This document shows, in pieces, positions 1 through 11,900 of a stretch of 64,000 bases of DNA. Every line of letters starts with the position of its first letter. Position 1 is the first letter of the stretch. A program made the position numbers and the translations under genes. The notes under the pieces are model-generated. The model ran no database searches and was not told the origin of the DNA. It saw only the letters and a program-made list of their open reading frames with translations. This stretch comes from Nymphaea colorata (Eukaryota; Streptophyta; Magnoliopsida; Nymphaeales; Nymphaeaceae), in the NCBI RefSeq assembly GCF_008831285.2, contig NC_045138.2, forward strand, positions 20,121,934-20,185,933. Direction: 5' to 3'.

Positions 1-1069
1 GAAAACATGTTGCCACATTTTATCCAAGGGTCATTTTAGTAATTTAGATTTTTTCACTTTCACGTCTGCCTTTAGAAGGTCATATGTCTGACTTACTTTT
101 TGCCTTTGCTTTAAAAAAAAAAGGAAAAAAAACACCTTTTTTTTATTGTCAATAAGAGCTGCACTTTCATAAGAATTGCCAAACAAAAGCCTAGACTCAT
201 TACATTATTTATAAAATAACCCATGGCAATTTCAACTCAGCCACCACATCAAACTGGTTTACCATTTGTTCAATTCCAAGTTGTTTTTTTTTTTCCTCAA
301 TAGAAATGATGTTTGACAAGTGCCTTTAGGGTTTAAGGCTGCATTGTGGCGTGGGTATGAGTATAATATACCTTTCATGTCGTGCTCCCGCCCTATAATG
401 GGAGGATTAATACTACCCCACAGGGGGTTTAACTAAGCTCATGGTATTTTGCCTTGTGATTCCTCGTATTTTCTAAGTTCTTTGAATTCCAAGCTTCAAT
501 ATCTCTTGTATCTAGAAAGCGGAGCTGGTTGTATGTTATGCCTTCCAAAGTTTTCATGGGCGACAAACAGACTCAAGGGCGGAACTATGAATTTTTCATG
601 GCAAGAACCAAATTATAGTTTCAAAATCTGAACAAGAACCGAAATTGAATAATAAAACATTATTGTCATTTCACCATGATCCGCCGCCCGATGCAGCTAT
701 TACTCACGATGTATGATATGTGCAATTGCAATAAGAAAGCCACATTTGGAAGAGTTTCAAAATGATGTTCAAATGAAGTAGTCAGAACAATGTAATAAGG
801 AGCATATTTAGGTGCATTGTCCTGCATTGTTTAGCCCGTTGCAGTGGAGCCAGAAATTTTAGGTAGTGTTACACTAAACTTTAAATTTTAAGACTGGTTA
901 TATGTAAAAATGAAAATTAATGAAGTTTATGTGTAAAAATAAAACAAATTTCGTTGGTTGATGCATCGACCGCTTCACATGTTTGTCTTTCTCGCCATTT
1001 GGAGACCTCTAATTAAATTACTATTAGGCATTAAAACTCTTGATTTATTTAATTTGAAGGTCAAAAAAT
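1..1069. other. intergenic, no gene seen
   Basis: AT-rich DNA with short A and T runs. No ORF here looks like a conserved protein. Around 842-960 is a fragment of a dispersed repeat that begins like 'gtggagccagaaatttt' and recurs in other parts of the window (near 4,650, 45,800 and 50,570). Confidence 0.5.
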
Positions 1070-1353
1070 TAAGCCAGGGCATCAGACCGGCCCCGACATC
1101 CACAACCCGGGCTTGAGCCCGACCCTACTCGGACAACTTGAGCTCGGCCTAATTAAATTTAAAAATCACAATTAATCATAATAAAATATTAGAAATAGAT
1201 ATATAAATTAATAAAAAAATTTAAAAACTCATTATTGAGATCACCCTGGCTTATCGATCTGGCCTGGGTTCATTTTTTCCGGGCCCGTGCCCAGCCTTGA
1301 GTCGGGCCAAGTACTGGATACCCGGCAGTGACCCAACTCGGTGCCCAAACTTA
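1070..1353. mobile_element. hAT-type MITE, 284 bp, with 8-bp target duplication
   Basis: The left end reads TAAGCCAGGGCATCAGACCG and the right end, reverse-complemented, reads TAAGTTTGGGCACCGAG, so the ends form imperfect terminal inverted repeats. The flanking 8-mers caaaaaat (1,062-1,069) and ctaaaaat (1,354-1,361) match at 7 of 8 bases, as expected for a hAT target-site duplication. The ends also match those of the larger element at 36,061-37,028 (TAGGCCTGGGCATCGGGCC), so both probably belong to one non-autonomous family. The interior is GC-rich at both ends and AT-rich in the middle, and has no coding capacity. Confidence 0.7.
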
Positions 1354-1595
1354 CTAAAAATCCAACCCACACTATCCTTTTGCTATACACAATTTTTGGG
1401 AATCTAACGGTCATTCGTAAATGAAAGCATGCGTGAATTTACCACTTTCATTGGCAAAATGTTGGACTCATTGTGTTCAGTTTTTGTTTTCTTTTTACAA
1501 TTTTCTCTCTGTTTATCAGCTATTTTCTGACCATCAATTATGTGAAAAGTGGGCGATAGGGTTAATCGGTGAGATAAACCCAAGTTGACTACACA

Positions 1596-1712
1596 ATTAA
1601 AATCTGTCGCTAAAAGCACTATTAACTAGTATTAAAAGTTATATGTCACTATACAGTAAAAACCGCCAATAATGCCTTGGTGATTGAAGACTTTTTAGTG
1701 ACAGATTTTAAT
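1596..1712. mobile_element. short MITE with about 20-bp inverted repeats
   Basis: The left end ATTAAAATCTGTCGCTAAAA (from 1,596) is mirrored by the right end, whose reverse complement reads ATTAAAATCTGTCACTAAAA (ending at 1,712); one mismatch in 20. The size of 117 bp and lack of coding capacity fit a miniature inverted-repeat element. The repeat resembles Mutator-like plant MITE ends, but I could not find a convincing 9-bp target duplication, so the superfamily is open. Confidence 0.65.
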
Positions 1713-4702
1713 GGTTTAACCATCAATTATATATACATATATAAAAATTTAATGGTAACTCCGTTTAATTTGTACCGCTCGATTCAACATGATTGATGGT
1801 TAAAAAGAAAATATTTATACTTTTTTTTTCTTGTTTTTCTTTCAACCATTTATTTTTGTATGCAGTGGTTGAACTCGAGGTACTATTTCAAGACGGGCGG
1901 GCACAACCAAGAATTTCAAGATAGTAGTTGAAAAGTAGTCCATTTATAGTTAACCAGAGCCATTATTTATTCACTCAAATGTATATATAATTATATATAT
2001 ATATATATATATATATTAATGTGTGCTTATACTTGATTTTAACAAAGAGATTGATCTGTAAGCAAAACCCAGATTATGTAAGGCAACATTTTGCTGCTTT
2101 TAGCGAAACAGATTGTCTGCTTATTCCACATTTCCACAAGTCAAGTCAGATCTTTATCTCGAGAGCGAAGAAAGGGTCGGTAGATTTCGAATGGCACCGT
2201 CGACGAGGTGTTGGTGGCTTCCACGTTCGAGCATGGATTTTGAGAAGCACATGGTTTACTTGCTTTGATTATTTGAAATTATACGCAGCGTTTGAGTCAG
2301 TAAACCCTTTGTATAAAGCTGCCAGTTTCCCAGTTTTATGTGACAGTGCAGAGTAAGAAGGTATAAGGAAGCCTCTATTATTGTTTACCGTTACTTTGTT
2401 GTATTCATGGATGACATTGTCAGAGAAATATTTTGAAGAGGCCCAAGTTCTTCTCCACTTTTCTTTGCCACCGGTGCTTCTCTCAAGTTATGAAAGAGAA
2501 ATACATTTTGATTTTCAGTGTGTTGTTAACTTGGATCATATAGAAATTCTGTAAAATATTGTTTGATCTTATACAAATTTTGGAAACTCCTCTAAGAAAA
2601 AAATTTATGTTCTTGCCTTGGATTTGGGACTTGAGTAGAGAGAGGTGCAACTGTCAATTAGAAAGTCGCTCATCTATTATTTATAATTTATAAGAGTAAT
2701 GCCCTCAAGAATCAAACTGATGATCGGGCTCTTGCAGCTTGATCAGCTGCACTATGCTCTTTAGAGCTAGAGAAGAAACAAACAAATTGCATGCATCTAT
2801 CCACGGTGACCTTGTATACCCAGCTGTATGTTTTGACATAACAATGTCAACGATCTGAAGTTTTTTCAAGGAGATCAGTGCACGCGAGACACTTGCTTTA
2901 GATCTTAGATCCATGATAGATTTTAGAACTTTGGATTGGAGATCCGAGAAGTTAAAATCTTAGTTAAAAAATCCCCTCTTTGATGCATTATCTCGGACTT
3001 TTATTTCATTCCCTCTCTACCTTCATGCGAAAATATGAAATCCACTTGAACTAAGACCTCCTCCTCCCCTTTGGATTTGAGATTGATGGATTTCTGCATT
3101 CTCACGAATTCAACTCTGTGCTTCTTGGATCTACAGTTTGATAAACATCAGATTTACTCAACAAATCCGACCTCAGATACGAGATCTAAAACCATCAAAC
3201 ACAACTTAAAGTTTAAAAAGAGAAAATAATGATCATATAGTTTCCAGCAGACGGTCATGTTTTCACAACGCCGTGTTGAATTTGTCAAATTGCAAACTAC
3301 CCAAACTTTGAAAATTAACAAAATTAGAACAAAGAGGCCTCGATTTGGGTCTCTACCATGGGAACCCGTGTTCCGCCGTTTTACTATAAAAGCATTTTAT
3401 TCTTCTTGTAAGAAACCACTTTTTTGAATTCTACCGATTGAGAAGCGTCATATCACAATATAGTCTTGTTTTTTTTTTTAAATATATGTTGATATTTTCA
3501 TAATACTTAAATTTTATGGTGCTTAATCTGAAAAAAGAAAAGACTAAAATTACCAAAACCTACTTTGACGGCCATTTTCTGAATATAAAGGGATAAACTC
3601 AACGATTATTGATTATTCACACCAACTTGGGCAAGTCGGCAATATTGCTTATTAAATTTATGGAAAAATTTCGATTTAATACATTTCAAACCGTCTCAAA
3701 CTACATGAATTTGGTAGGGGTGTCAAATTTAGGTAAAGGTATATAAATATATATTCAAATTCAAATTCGGATTTGAATGTAAACAAAGAAAAATTTGTAC
3801 CATGTTGGAATCTGTTTTGAATCTGTTTAAACTCACAACTGAATTAGAATCTGACTTTCAAATGCACAATCGAATCCTAACCACAATATTATATATTCAA
3901 AAAACCAAATTTCAAACTATTGGATTCCTGACATTGTATATTTATTAAAATTATTTGTACATCTCATGTTTTAAACCCGAACCCGATCCATTAATTTGTT
4001 AATGAAAAGGTAAGCCATTTCCATATCCTACTTTTTCGAAGCAATTCAGTTAGATGATATCTAATCTAATTCCGGATCAATTGATGTCCCTGGCTATTGT
4101 AGCTACATGAAATTCATATATCAACTTTATAATCATTACTGTCCATGCAAGGAATACTTTATTTTTTTTAGGAATGAGTCAGGAAAAAAAAATATGACGA
4201 AAATTTTCATCATGAATACTTTACAAGAAGGGCAGAGCCAAAAAAAAATTGGTTAAGGGGCACTATGTAATATGTATAACATTTAAAATTTTTAAGGGAC
4301 ACCAATATGTAAATTAAAAAAACAAAACTCTGAAGTATGAATATGAAAATTTTTTTGAGGGCAGTGCTCGCACATGATGCTCAACTCCTTTTAGCAAGAT
4401 CCCAAGGAAACTCATCACCATCGCCAAACTCTTGGGGTCCCATTCAGGAACAGATGAGGTACGAAGTGCATAAGCCTTGCAATAAAAAATCATTCAGATG
4501 AGATTTGAACTCACGATGTCCTTCCATCATAGCGACGTTCACAATTCACGCCCATTGAAAAAAACACCAATCTCTTCGGACCATCAAGGGAAGCTTAGCC
4601 ATTGAGGAATGTTGGCTCTAAAAGAAGACCAACCTCGGGGTTAAGAGTGGAGTCAGGAATTTTTGGTTGTAGGAACCTAACTACAGTTTCAAAATTTTAT
4701 TA

Positions 4703-4768
<66 letters not shown>

Positions 4769-7700
4769 TTTTATATAAGTTAAACTAATTTTTTTAAAAT
4801 TTACATATAAATTTTTGAATTTTTTAACATTTGAGGGGGTCGAGGGCAAGGTCCCTGCTTGCCCTCCCTTGGCAGGGGCAAGGGCTAGGGCAGGTATGGA
4901 CAATTGCTTACTTAGGTTCACAAAAATTATTTCCTTCTATATTGCTATGTGGGGCATATTTTTATTTACATATTAATGCCCTTTAAAAATTTTAATCTTA
5001 TTATTAGTATCCTTTAATAAAAATTTCAGGCTTAATTCGTCCGTTCTCTCTGGATATAATATCACACAAGAACACCTGTAGAATGTACTTGGCTGGACCA
5101 GCCTATGTGATTTAGATGCATGTGGGAGCAGAGTGGCTAACATGGGACGACATATTCCCACGTTTTACCAGAAATACATTTTGCTAATTTTTTAGGATTT
5201 TTTTTTTTGAGTTTCATTTTTGCTCTTATGGGAGGAGAGTCTTCTATTTGACCTGTAGTGACATTTTGGTCACTACAAGCCTACAATTCATGGTCCCCAT
5301 AATATATAACCTGCTCAGTTGAAAGCAGTAGTGGAACTAGAAATATGTAAATATACAAATAAACAATTTATGTGGTACCAATATGTGCAATTGCCTACAC
5401 CAGCTCACATGTGCTTCTGCTGCTACTGTAAGGTAGCGTAGCGGATTCCTGTTGAACTTCAAAATCTCTTTTTTCTTGTCTAAAATGTCATGCTTTCGGA
5501 TGCAAAAGATATCTCTTGGAATGTAAAGTTTCAGCACCTCCATGAATAGTATCGATATTCCAGTTATAAGTTTTGGTGCTTCTGTGGCACTTGAAGGTAC
5601 TTACAGACTACAGATAAACTTGCAGATGGAGAGCCCGCAATGAAATGTTGTGGATACTTAAATTAGTTATCAAGATACAGTACATGCTTCTAAGTAGAAT
5701 GGTTTTAGTTGGTATACGGTGCATTCCTATCTAACGAGGCATAGACATTGCAGTGGCCATTAATTCTCAGGACGTGTGGCTATAAGCTTGGAGGGCGTTA
5801 GAGCTATCCCAAGAAGAGTAATGGGGCTAATCCAAGACGGTAGAGGAGGCACAAACACCGTTGGAACATTTGGAACTGGGTGTCTGCGCTTTTTGAGTTA
5901 CTCATTGTATGATCACAGGATGCTCGAGAACAAGGCACCAGGGGGTGGAGGCAGGTGTGGGCAACATGTGGGCAATTGCCGACAGAAACTTCAAAACATA
6001 CTTATTTATAGTTGACATCTTAGGGCAATTTTTTTCTCATTTACATGTTGATACTCTTTTAAAATTTAAAATTTATTACTAGTGCTAGTCAGAAATTTCT
6101 GGCTTCTGCCCCTGGAAGGTGCTGCAATCTGCAGGGGTCTGGATCGAAGGTAAGATTACTCTCTCACCTCTCCCTGTCTCTTTCTATCTCTATATATGTT
6201 GTTGGCAAATGTGGTTCCCTTTTTCTGGCAGCGGATTTATTTGTTATTACAGATCCATAGTGATGTTGGGTACTTAAAATGCATGGAGACTGATATACTG
6301 ATTATATATCAAATATATACTGTATCATAATACTGGGAATGTTGTGATATATTTATATGCCTATATTGGTATGTTCGTGCATATATATACTATGGGAGAG
6401 TTATTTGAATATGTGTCATATAATGTGAACTTCTTGAATGCGTTTCCATGTAGTAATGGAGTATAGGCAAGTTTCTGGGGCACAAGATAAACTGACATGC
6501 TATAAAGACCAAACGTACTACTTGTTCGATTGTATGCAGGGCAAGCTTTCATTCTGGTGATGAAAACACAGGGGAGGTTGAAGGATTCTTGCCGTGAAAG
6601 AGGTGGGGAAGGAGGTGATCGAAACTTATGGAGGCATGCTTGTAAGAAAAATTAGGAACAAACACAAACAAATATGGAAAACCAAATTAATCTATTATGA
6701 ATGAAAAGATATATGCGAGTGGCTTTGGATGGGACCCCCAAAGAAGTTGGTAACAGTAGAAAACGGTATTGTGTGGGCTGAATATATTAAAAAATATAAC
6801 AAATGAAAAGAAACCTACGCTTTTATATACATGCAATGGAAATAGAGATGAGATCAATGGTAGAGTCGGAAATTTCGTGGATGTTTTATTTTCAACTATT
6901 GTGAAGGGAACCAAAGACGATTCATCATCGAAAATATCATGTCGTTCTTGAATATAAAGGCATCTATCTATGATTCGTGGGAACAGCGTCAACTTCAAGT
7001 CTGTAAGTATGGTGGTAGCATGTATAGATCATTCGACAATGTGAAGAAGAAGAATCACTGGTTACAGGAGTACATGGCCACGAGGACGAGCATGTAATAG
7101 AAGGTTGATTCACATGGGTCACAAGAGAGAAGCTTCAAAAAGGTCTCGTATGTACGTCGCCATGAGTCTCGTCTTTGCAATGACTTCCTTAATATGTACT
7201 TGAAAAAAACCTTGTTCCATAAGACAAAGTATGTGATAAGGAAGGAAACTTGTTTGATTCGTTGATAACAATTATCACTTTGTTTGTGAACTTTCTTATT
7301 TTGTTGGCTCAAATGAATGATTAACCTTCATAAAATTGTTCGCTTGTTTTTATGTATACTTTGGTGATCCTAGTTGTATGATGAATTGCTTTCTTTTGAT
7401 AATTAATGTGAGAAAAAAATACTCTATATTTGTTGTGATGTAGAAACAGGTTCAACGAAGATTGATTTTGCTGAGCAAAATTGGTTCTCTGAGTTTGTGT
7501 TGTGTCAACAAGACCATATATGGACATGGCCATGGCTCGTGGGTCTCGATAAAAATTGTATGTTTATGGTTGCACGTCCAAATTCATATATATTTGTTTA
7601 CATGCTTCGAGGGATGTACTTGTAAACAGGTATGAATATACCATGAGCAGACTAGCTATTTCAAAATGAGCTTGTACATGTAAAAAGGCCGTCAATATGC

Positions 7701-8984
7701 ATAAACAAGCTACGTACATCTGCAAACAAATTACGAATAATTATTTGGGTGCATGATTAACTACTTTTGTTTTACATTATTTTACGGAAATATTAATAAG
7801 TAGTGACAATTATGCTCATTTAGTTTAACTTTACATATTAAATTTGGAAGATTACTATGCTCCAACTATTACAATTTTTGGTTTACACATAATCTGACAA
7901 ATTTATAACGCTCAAATTACTATTTTTATTAACAGATTTTCCTTTATTGATGCAGTATTTTTTCTTAACAATGTTATGAACCTTCTTTGATGGCCCAGAT
8001 CCAATTCCAACATAGCCTTCAACAGGAAGACATGACCAAAGCCTATGCATTCTCGACAGCAGTCACTTTTGCAGCCAAGTGAATCAAACGAGGGACGCAG
8101 CTCGGTCTATCCCTGATTGTACGATTTTATAAAAGACAATATTGGATGTCCCACGAAGCACAGATGCACGTACATATTTCCAAGAACAGCAGAGCAAGAT
8201 GTTCCTGTTTCCGGGAACCAGACGGGCCCACTAGTTTTTATTGCTTGATTCAAGAAGCAGCACAGATATTGAGCTCAGAGTTCTTAATTTGAGCCAAGGC
8301 TTCAAATGCGGGCTCAGCATGCATAAAGCAAAAATGATGCGTCACATCTGAATGAGCATATGCTCCATTGTCACAATTATAACGTCCGATGTAATAATTT
8401 GGTGCTTTTCTGAATACTTTAGTAAGCAAGCTCGAGCTAGATAGGCTCTTTAAAGAATAATTAAGAGGGAAACCGGGTTGTTGAATCTTTAACCTCCTTC
8501 AGCCTAGAGGTCTCAATTCTCCAGAAACACACTTAACGCCAAGTGAATGAATTCCTGTTTAAACCGATTTGACTACACTCATTTTCCTAGGCTACAGATT
8601 TCTTAAGAGAAAAGAAGTCATCACGTTTTCACAATGCTTGATGCACGCATAACTTAGCTAGCAAAACCCCAGCGGATGACCAGCTCTCTTGTGACATACA
8701 TAAAAAGACACACATAAACCCATTCAGTACTCCATTGGAAGCACTAGTAGCAAAGACAAGCACTCTAGAAACTTAGTTTTATTCACTTTACCGGGTCCTG
8801 GAATAACGCAGGCCAACGAGCAAACTGCAAGAAACACGGGACGGGTCTACTAAGAGACAACTCATGAAAATAAAAACTGTCAATAGGATGAATTATTTAC
8901 CTGCACACCTAGCAAAAAAGAATAGATCAAGTGCATGGATAACAGGATAAGTGGGGAGAGAGATATATATAATATGTATATATA
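1713..8984. other. intergenic, repeat fragments, no supported gene
   Basis: No exon chain or conserved protein motif found on either strand. It holds a TA microsatellite at about 1,991-2,016, a large one at 4,704-4,765, and fragments of the dispersed 'gagccagaaatttt' repeats near 4,250 and 4,650. A likely MITE remnant lies at about 5,939-6,117, with end-like sequence similar to the element near 42,981. A 111-codon open frame at 2,021-2,356 has no recognisable domain. The stretch 8,630-8,984 probably includes the 3' UTR of the SKA3-like gene. Confidence 0.45.
4704..4765. repeat. (AT)n microsatellite, about 60 bp
   Basis: Nearly pure AT dinucleotide tract of about 30 units, next to a dispersed-repeat fragment on its left. 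Any reading frame through it that gives alternating Ile and Tyr is an artefact. Confidence 0.95.
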
Positions 8985-11900
8985 TCACAAATCAGCCACT
9001 CGATAAACAACAGCACCATCTACGCTACTCTCGAGCACCAAACGTTTCATCTGAAGTAGTACTAGGAGGCAAGACCTGGCTTTGAGTCCTGAGTGCAAGA
9101 AACCAAAGATCGAAGCGAATATCAAGAATCAAGAAGGCAATTCTTAAATGTCAGCAATTTAAGCCTTGCCTTTTTCAATTTAAATTTTAAACAGAGGACA
9201 CTGTCAACCGGTAATAGATGGCCAGTTAAAAACAATAAGATTTACATACCTAGCCCCAATGACTCGAGCCTACTTTGATCGAATGAATAAATGCCGTGTC
9301 CACACAGCCTCTCGTTCATCTTCAAGACAGCTTCATGCAGCTCCTATATCAAGTGGTCAAGTCTTATCTCACCGCATAAGAAACAAAGGCAGTTGTAACA
9401 TTGAATAATTTTCCAATAAACCAAAGAATACTAATCAAGCAGTATAAGAAGCATCTCATTTTATAGCAGGTCAGACCTCCCATGAAGCTAAAATTCTCAA
9501 ATAGAAAGGAAGCTGATCATAGTCGCTCTTTGCGACTTCTATTCTATGTCCAGCAGATTGACTGAGTGTATCACCATTATCCAGCAAGTGATCTGAAGCC
9601 AATGCGGAGTCAAAGAAGAAGCATCAGGAGAAAATTTTCAGACAATGCAGAAAGACATCTCAGAGGATGGACTATTAGGAGAACAATTCTGCATTTAACC
9701 TGAAATATCCGAAGAATGTTTGTCCGAACCATTACCAACATTAATGTGATTATCTTTCTCATACCTGGCAAGTTAACAAATGGAGAGAAAAATTTAAAGC
9801 AGAAGGAACCTTATAAAACAAGCAAATTCAGAAAGAATCTCTTATACACATATTCTCTTACTTTGATGGTTCCGAAGAAGAGTAACTGGGGCTTTCTAGT
9901 CTGTCATCTGTAATAAGAGCCTTATTCAGTTAATAAAAATTGAAATCTACAAATTCTTAGCTTGATATTGAGAAAAGAGGACTGAAAAAAAATAACATTC
10001 TAAGCCACCCAAAACATACTGCAGAACACTTCTAATAAAAACAAAAAAACATCGAGATCTTAGACAGAAGCAGAAAACAAAAAGAATTAAAAAGTTTGAT
10101 AAGTTTGAATTCCCATTGCAATAAATGAGGCAAAAAGACGAGCAATGCCAAAAACTTTCATTACACGAGTATCCAACTACCGGATTGGAGGGACTTGTGA
10201 CTCACATTCCAGTATTCCTTGAGCTAAAATCTCATCTTATAACCATAGAAAAGAAAAAATAGAAAATGGACAGACCTTCAGAGGCCAAAGTGGCAAGAAA
10301 AGCATCGGAGAATCCCAACTCTCGAAATGATAGAGAGTCATCCAGTCTGTTAAATGTCAAAGAAATCAACAGTCTAATATCATCAAATATAACTGCATAA
10401 GTAATTAAAATAAAAAAGGAACTACGACCATGAAGAGAAACTTCAGTGCAACAAACAAAAACCAATTGAAACACATCAACAATCTATTCTGTGAAAAGAA
10501 ACATGAATGATAAAATCTAACCATACACAAACAAACTATTAAAAGAATTGTCAATCTAAATGAATTACTGACGAGAATTCTACCACTTAAACAAGCATTA
10601 TGACTTATGAGTGTTCAAAGAGTGAAAAATAAATAATAAATATCCATGGCAGGATCCTTGTGTTTGACATTTGAATATGCAAGAGGGAAGCTCTTTTTCT
10701 TTTTGGAAGAAGACATTTTTCTCTGTTGTTTAACAATATGATTTTTAAAGCATCTTTGCCTTTGAAGAAAAGACCACTTTAGCCTCCCTTTGTAAGCCTT
10801 ACATTCAAATGGAAATATGGATTCATGTATTTAAAAATATTTTGAAAAAAACTAAACATGAACAGTGCATGACAGCACTCACAAAGCCATTGCCATTGAA
10901 CTGATGAACTCAGTTCCAATCAACCAATTGAAGGTGATTCCTATAACAATGTGTCAAAAACATTAATGTTGGACAAGTGCAGTAAACCAATTCAATGGTT
11001 CAAGTTCAAGTTCAACCAACAAGCTACTTGGTTCAATTCTCAGTGCGACTTATAAGGTTGCAGATAGAATGAGTAACTTGAAGTCTTGAAGAACAAAAAA
11101 ATCAAGTTCAAGCCAAAGCATTGATTGATTCTGTTAAATGAGTCAAGCTGATAATAGGTTTATAAATTCTGGAAGCTTTTTCTAAGCTCATTAAAACTGC
11201 AAGTCTAATGTGCTTCAACTTTTTAATGCAAAAAGTGTTTTTGATGTAATAAGGCAATGTTGTAACATAGCATCTTGTACAATATGTAATGTAATTTTTA
11301 ATAAAACTGACACATTAAACCCCGAAACTAGGTATAGTTATAGTTTGCAGGGTATGACTTGTGATGCATGCTCATATCTTATTCTACAGAAAGATAGAAA
11401 TGTACCTTATGTTACACCTTCAAATTACAAACATTTATAGTCTTATACTTTCTTGAATCTCAATTTTAATTTTGTTATGAAGCCAGATTCTTATAAAGTA
11501 AACAAAACATAGCTAGTTTCAAGCAAGAAAATTAGAGTTTTCATAGATTTTTATGTAAGAGTTTATATGTATCCTCCAAAACAAAAAATTTCCAAGTTTT
11601 ACAACCACCAAATTGTTTGAAGACCCCTAGAAGTAAAGCATACACAAGAAAATTCGTTTGTTTGATACCCATTTAAGTGGTCAAGTTTCAAATTTTCAGT
11701 TACACCAAGGAGTAATTTAGGTGGTCAGTTTTCAAGTTTAATCATTTGTAAAAAAAATATGCATGTTATAGTAGCATTTGCACTTCATGTTTTTCATAAA
11801 GAGCATTTTTCCTTTTTTCCATTTTTCTCTTTTCCTTTATTGTGTGTCTTTTTTTTTTTACTATGAAGCAATTAAATATACAATGTTTATGTTACCAATC

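Noticed and set aside
2021-2356. 111-codon open frame on the plus strand
   Set aside because: No recognisable domain, no supporting splice pattern, and it starts in a TA-repeat flank; chance ORF is likely.
5776-6015. 79-codon frame with Gly-rich end
   Set aside because: Its 3' half overlaps a probable MITE remnant and it begins with a non-ATG codon; no family match.
6687-7533. Cluster of short minus-strand frames
   Set aside because: No conserved motif and no in-phase exon joins on either strand; may be old transposon debris but cannot be shown.
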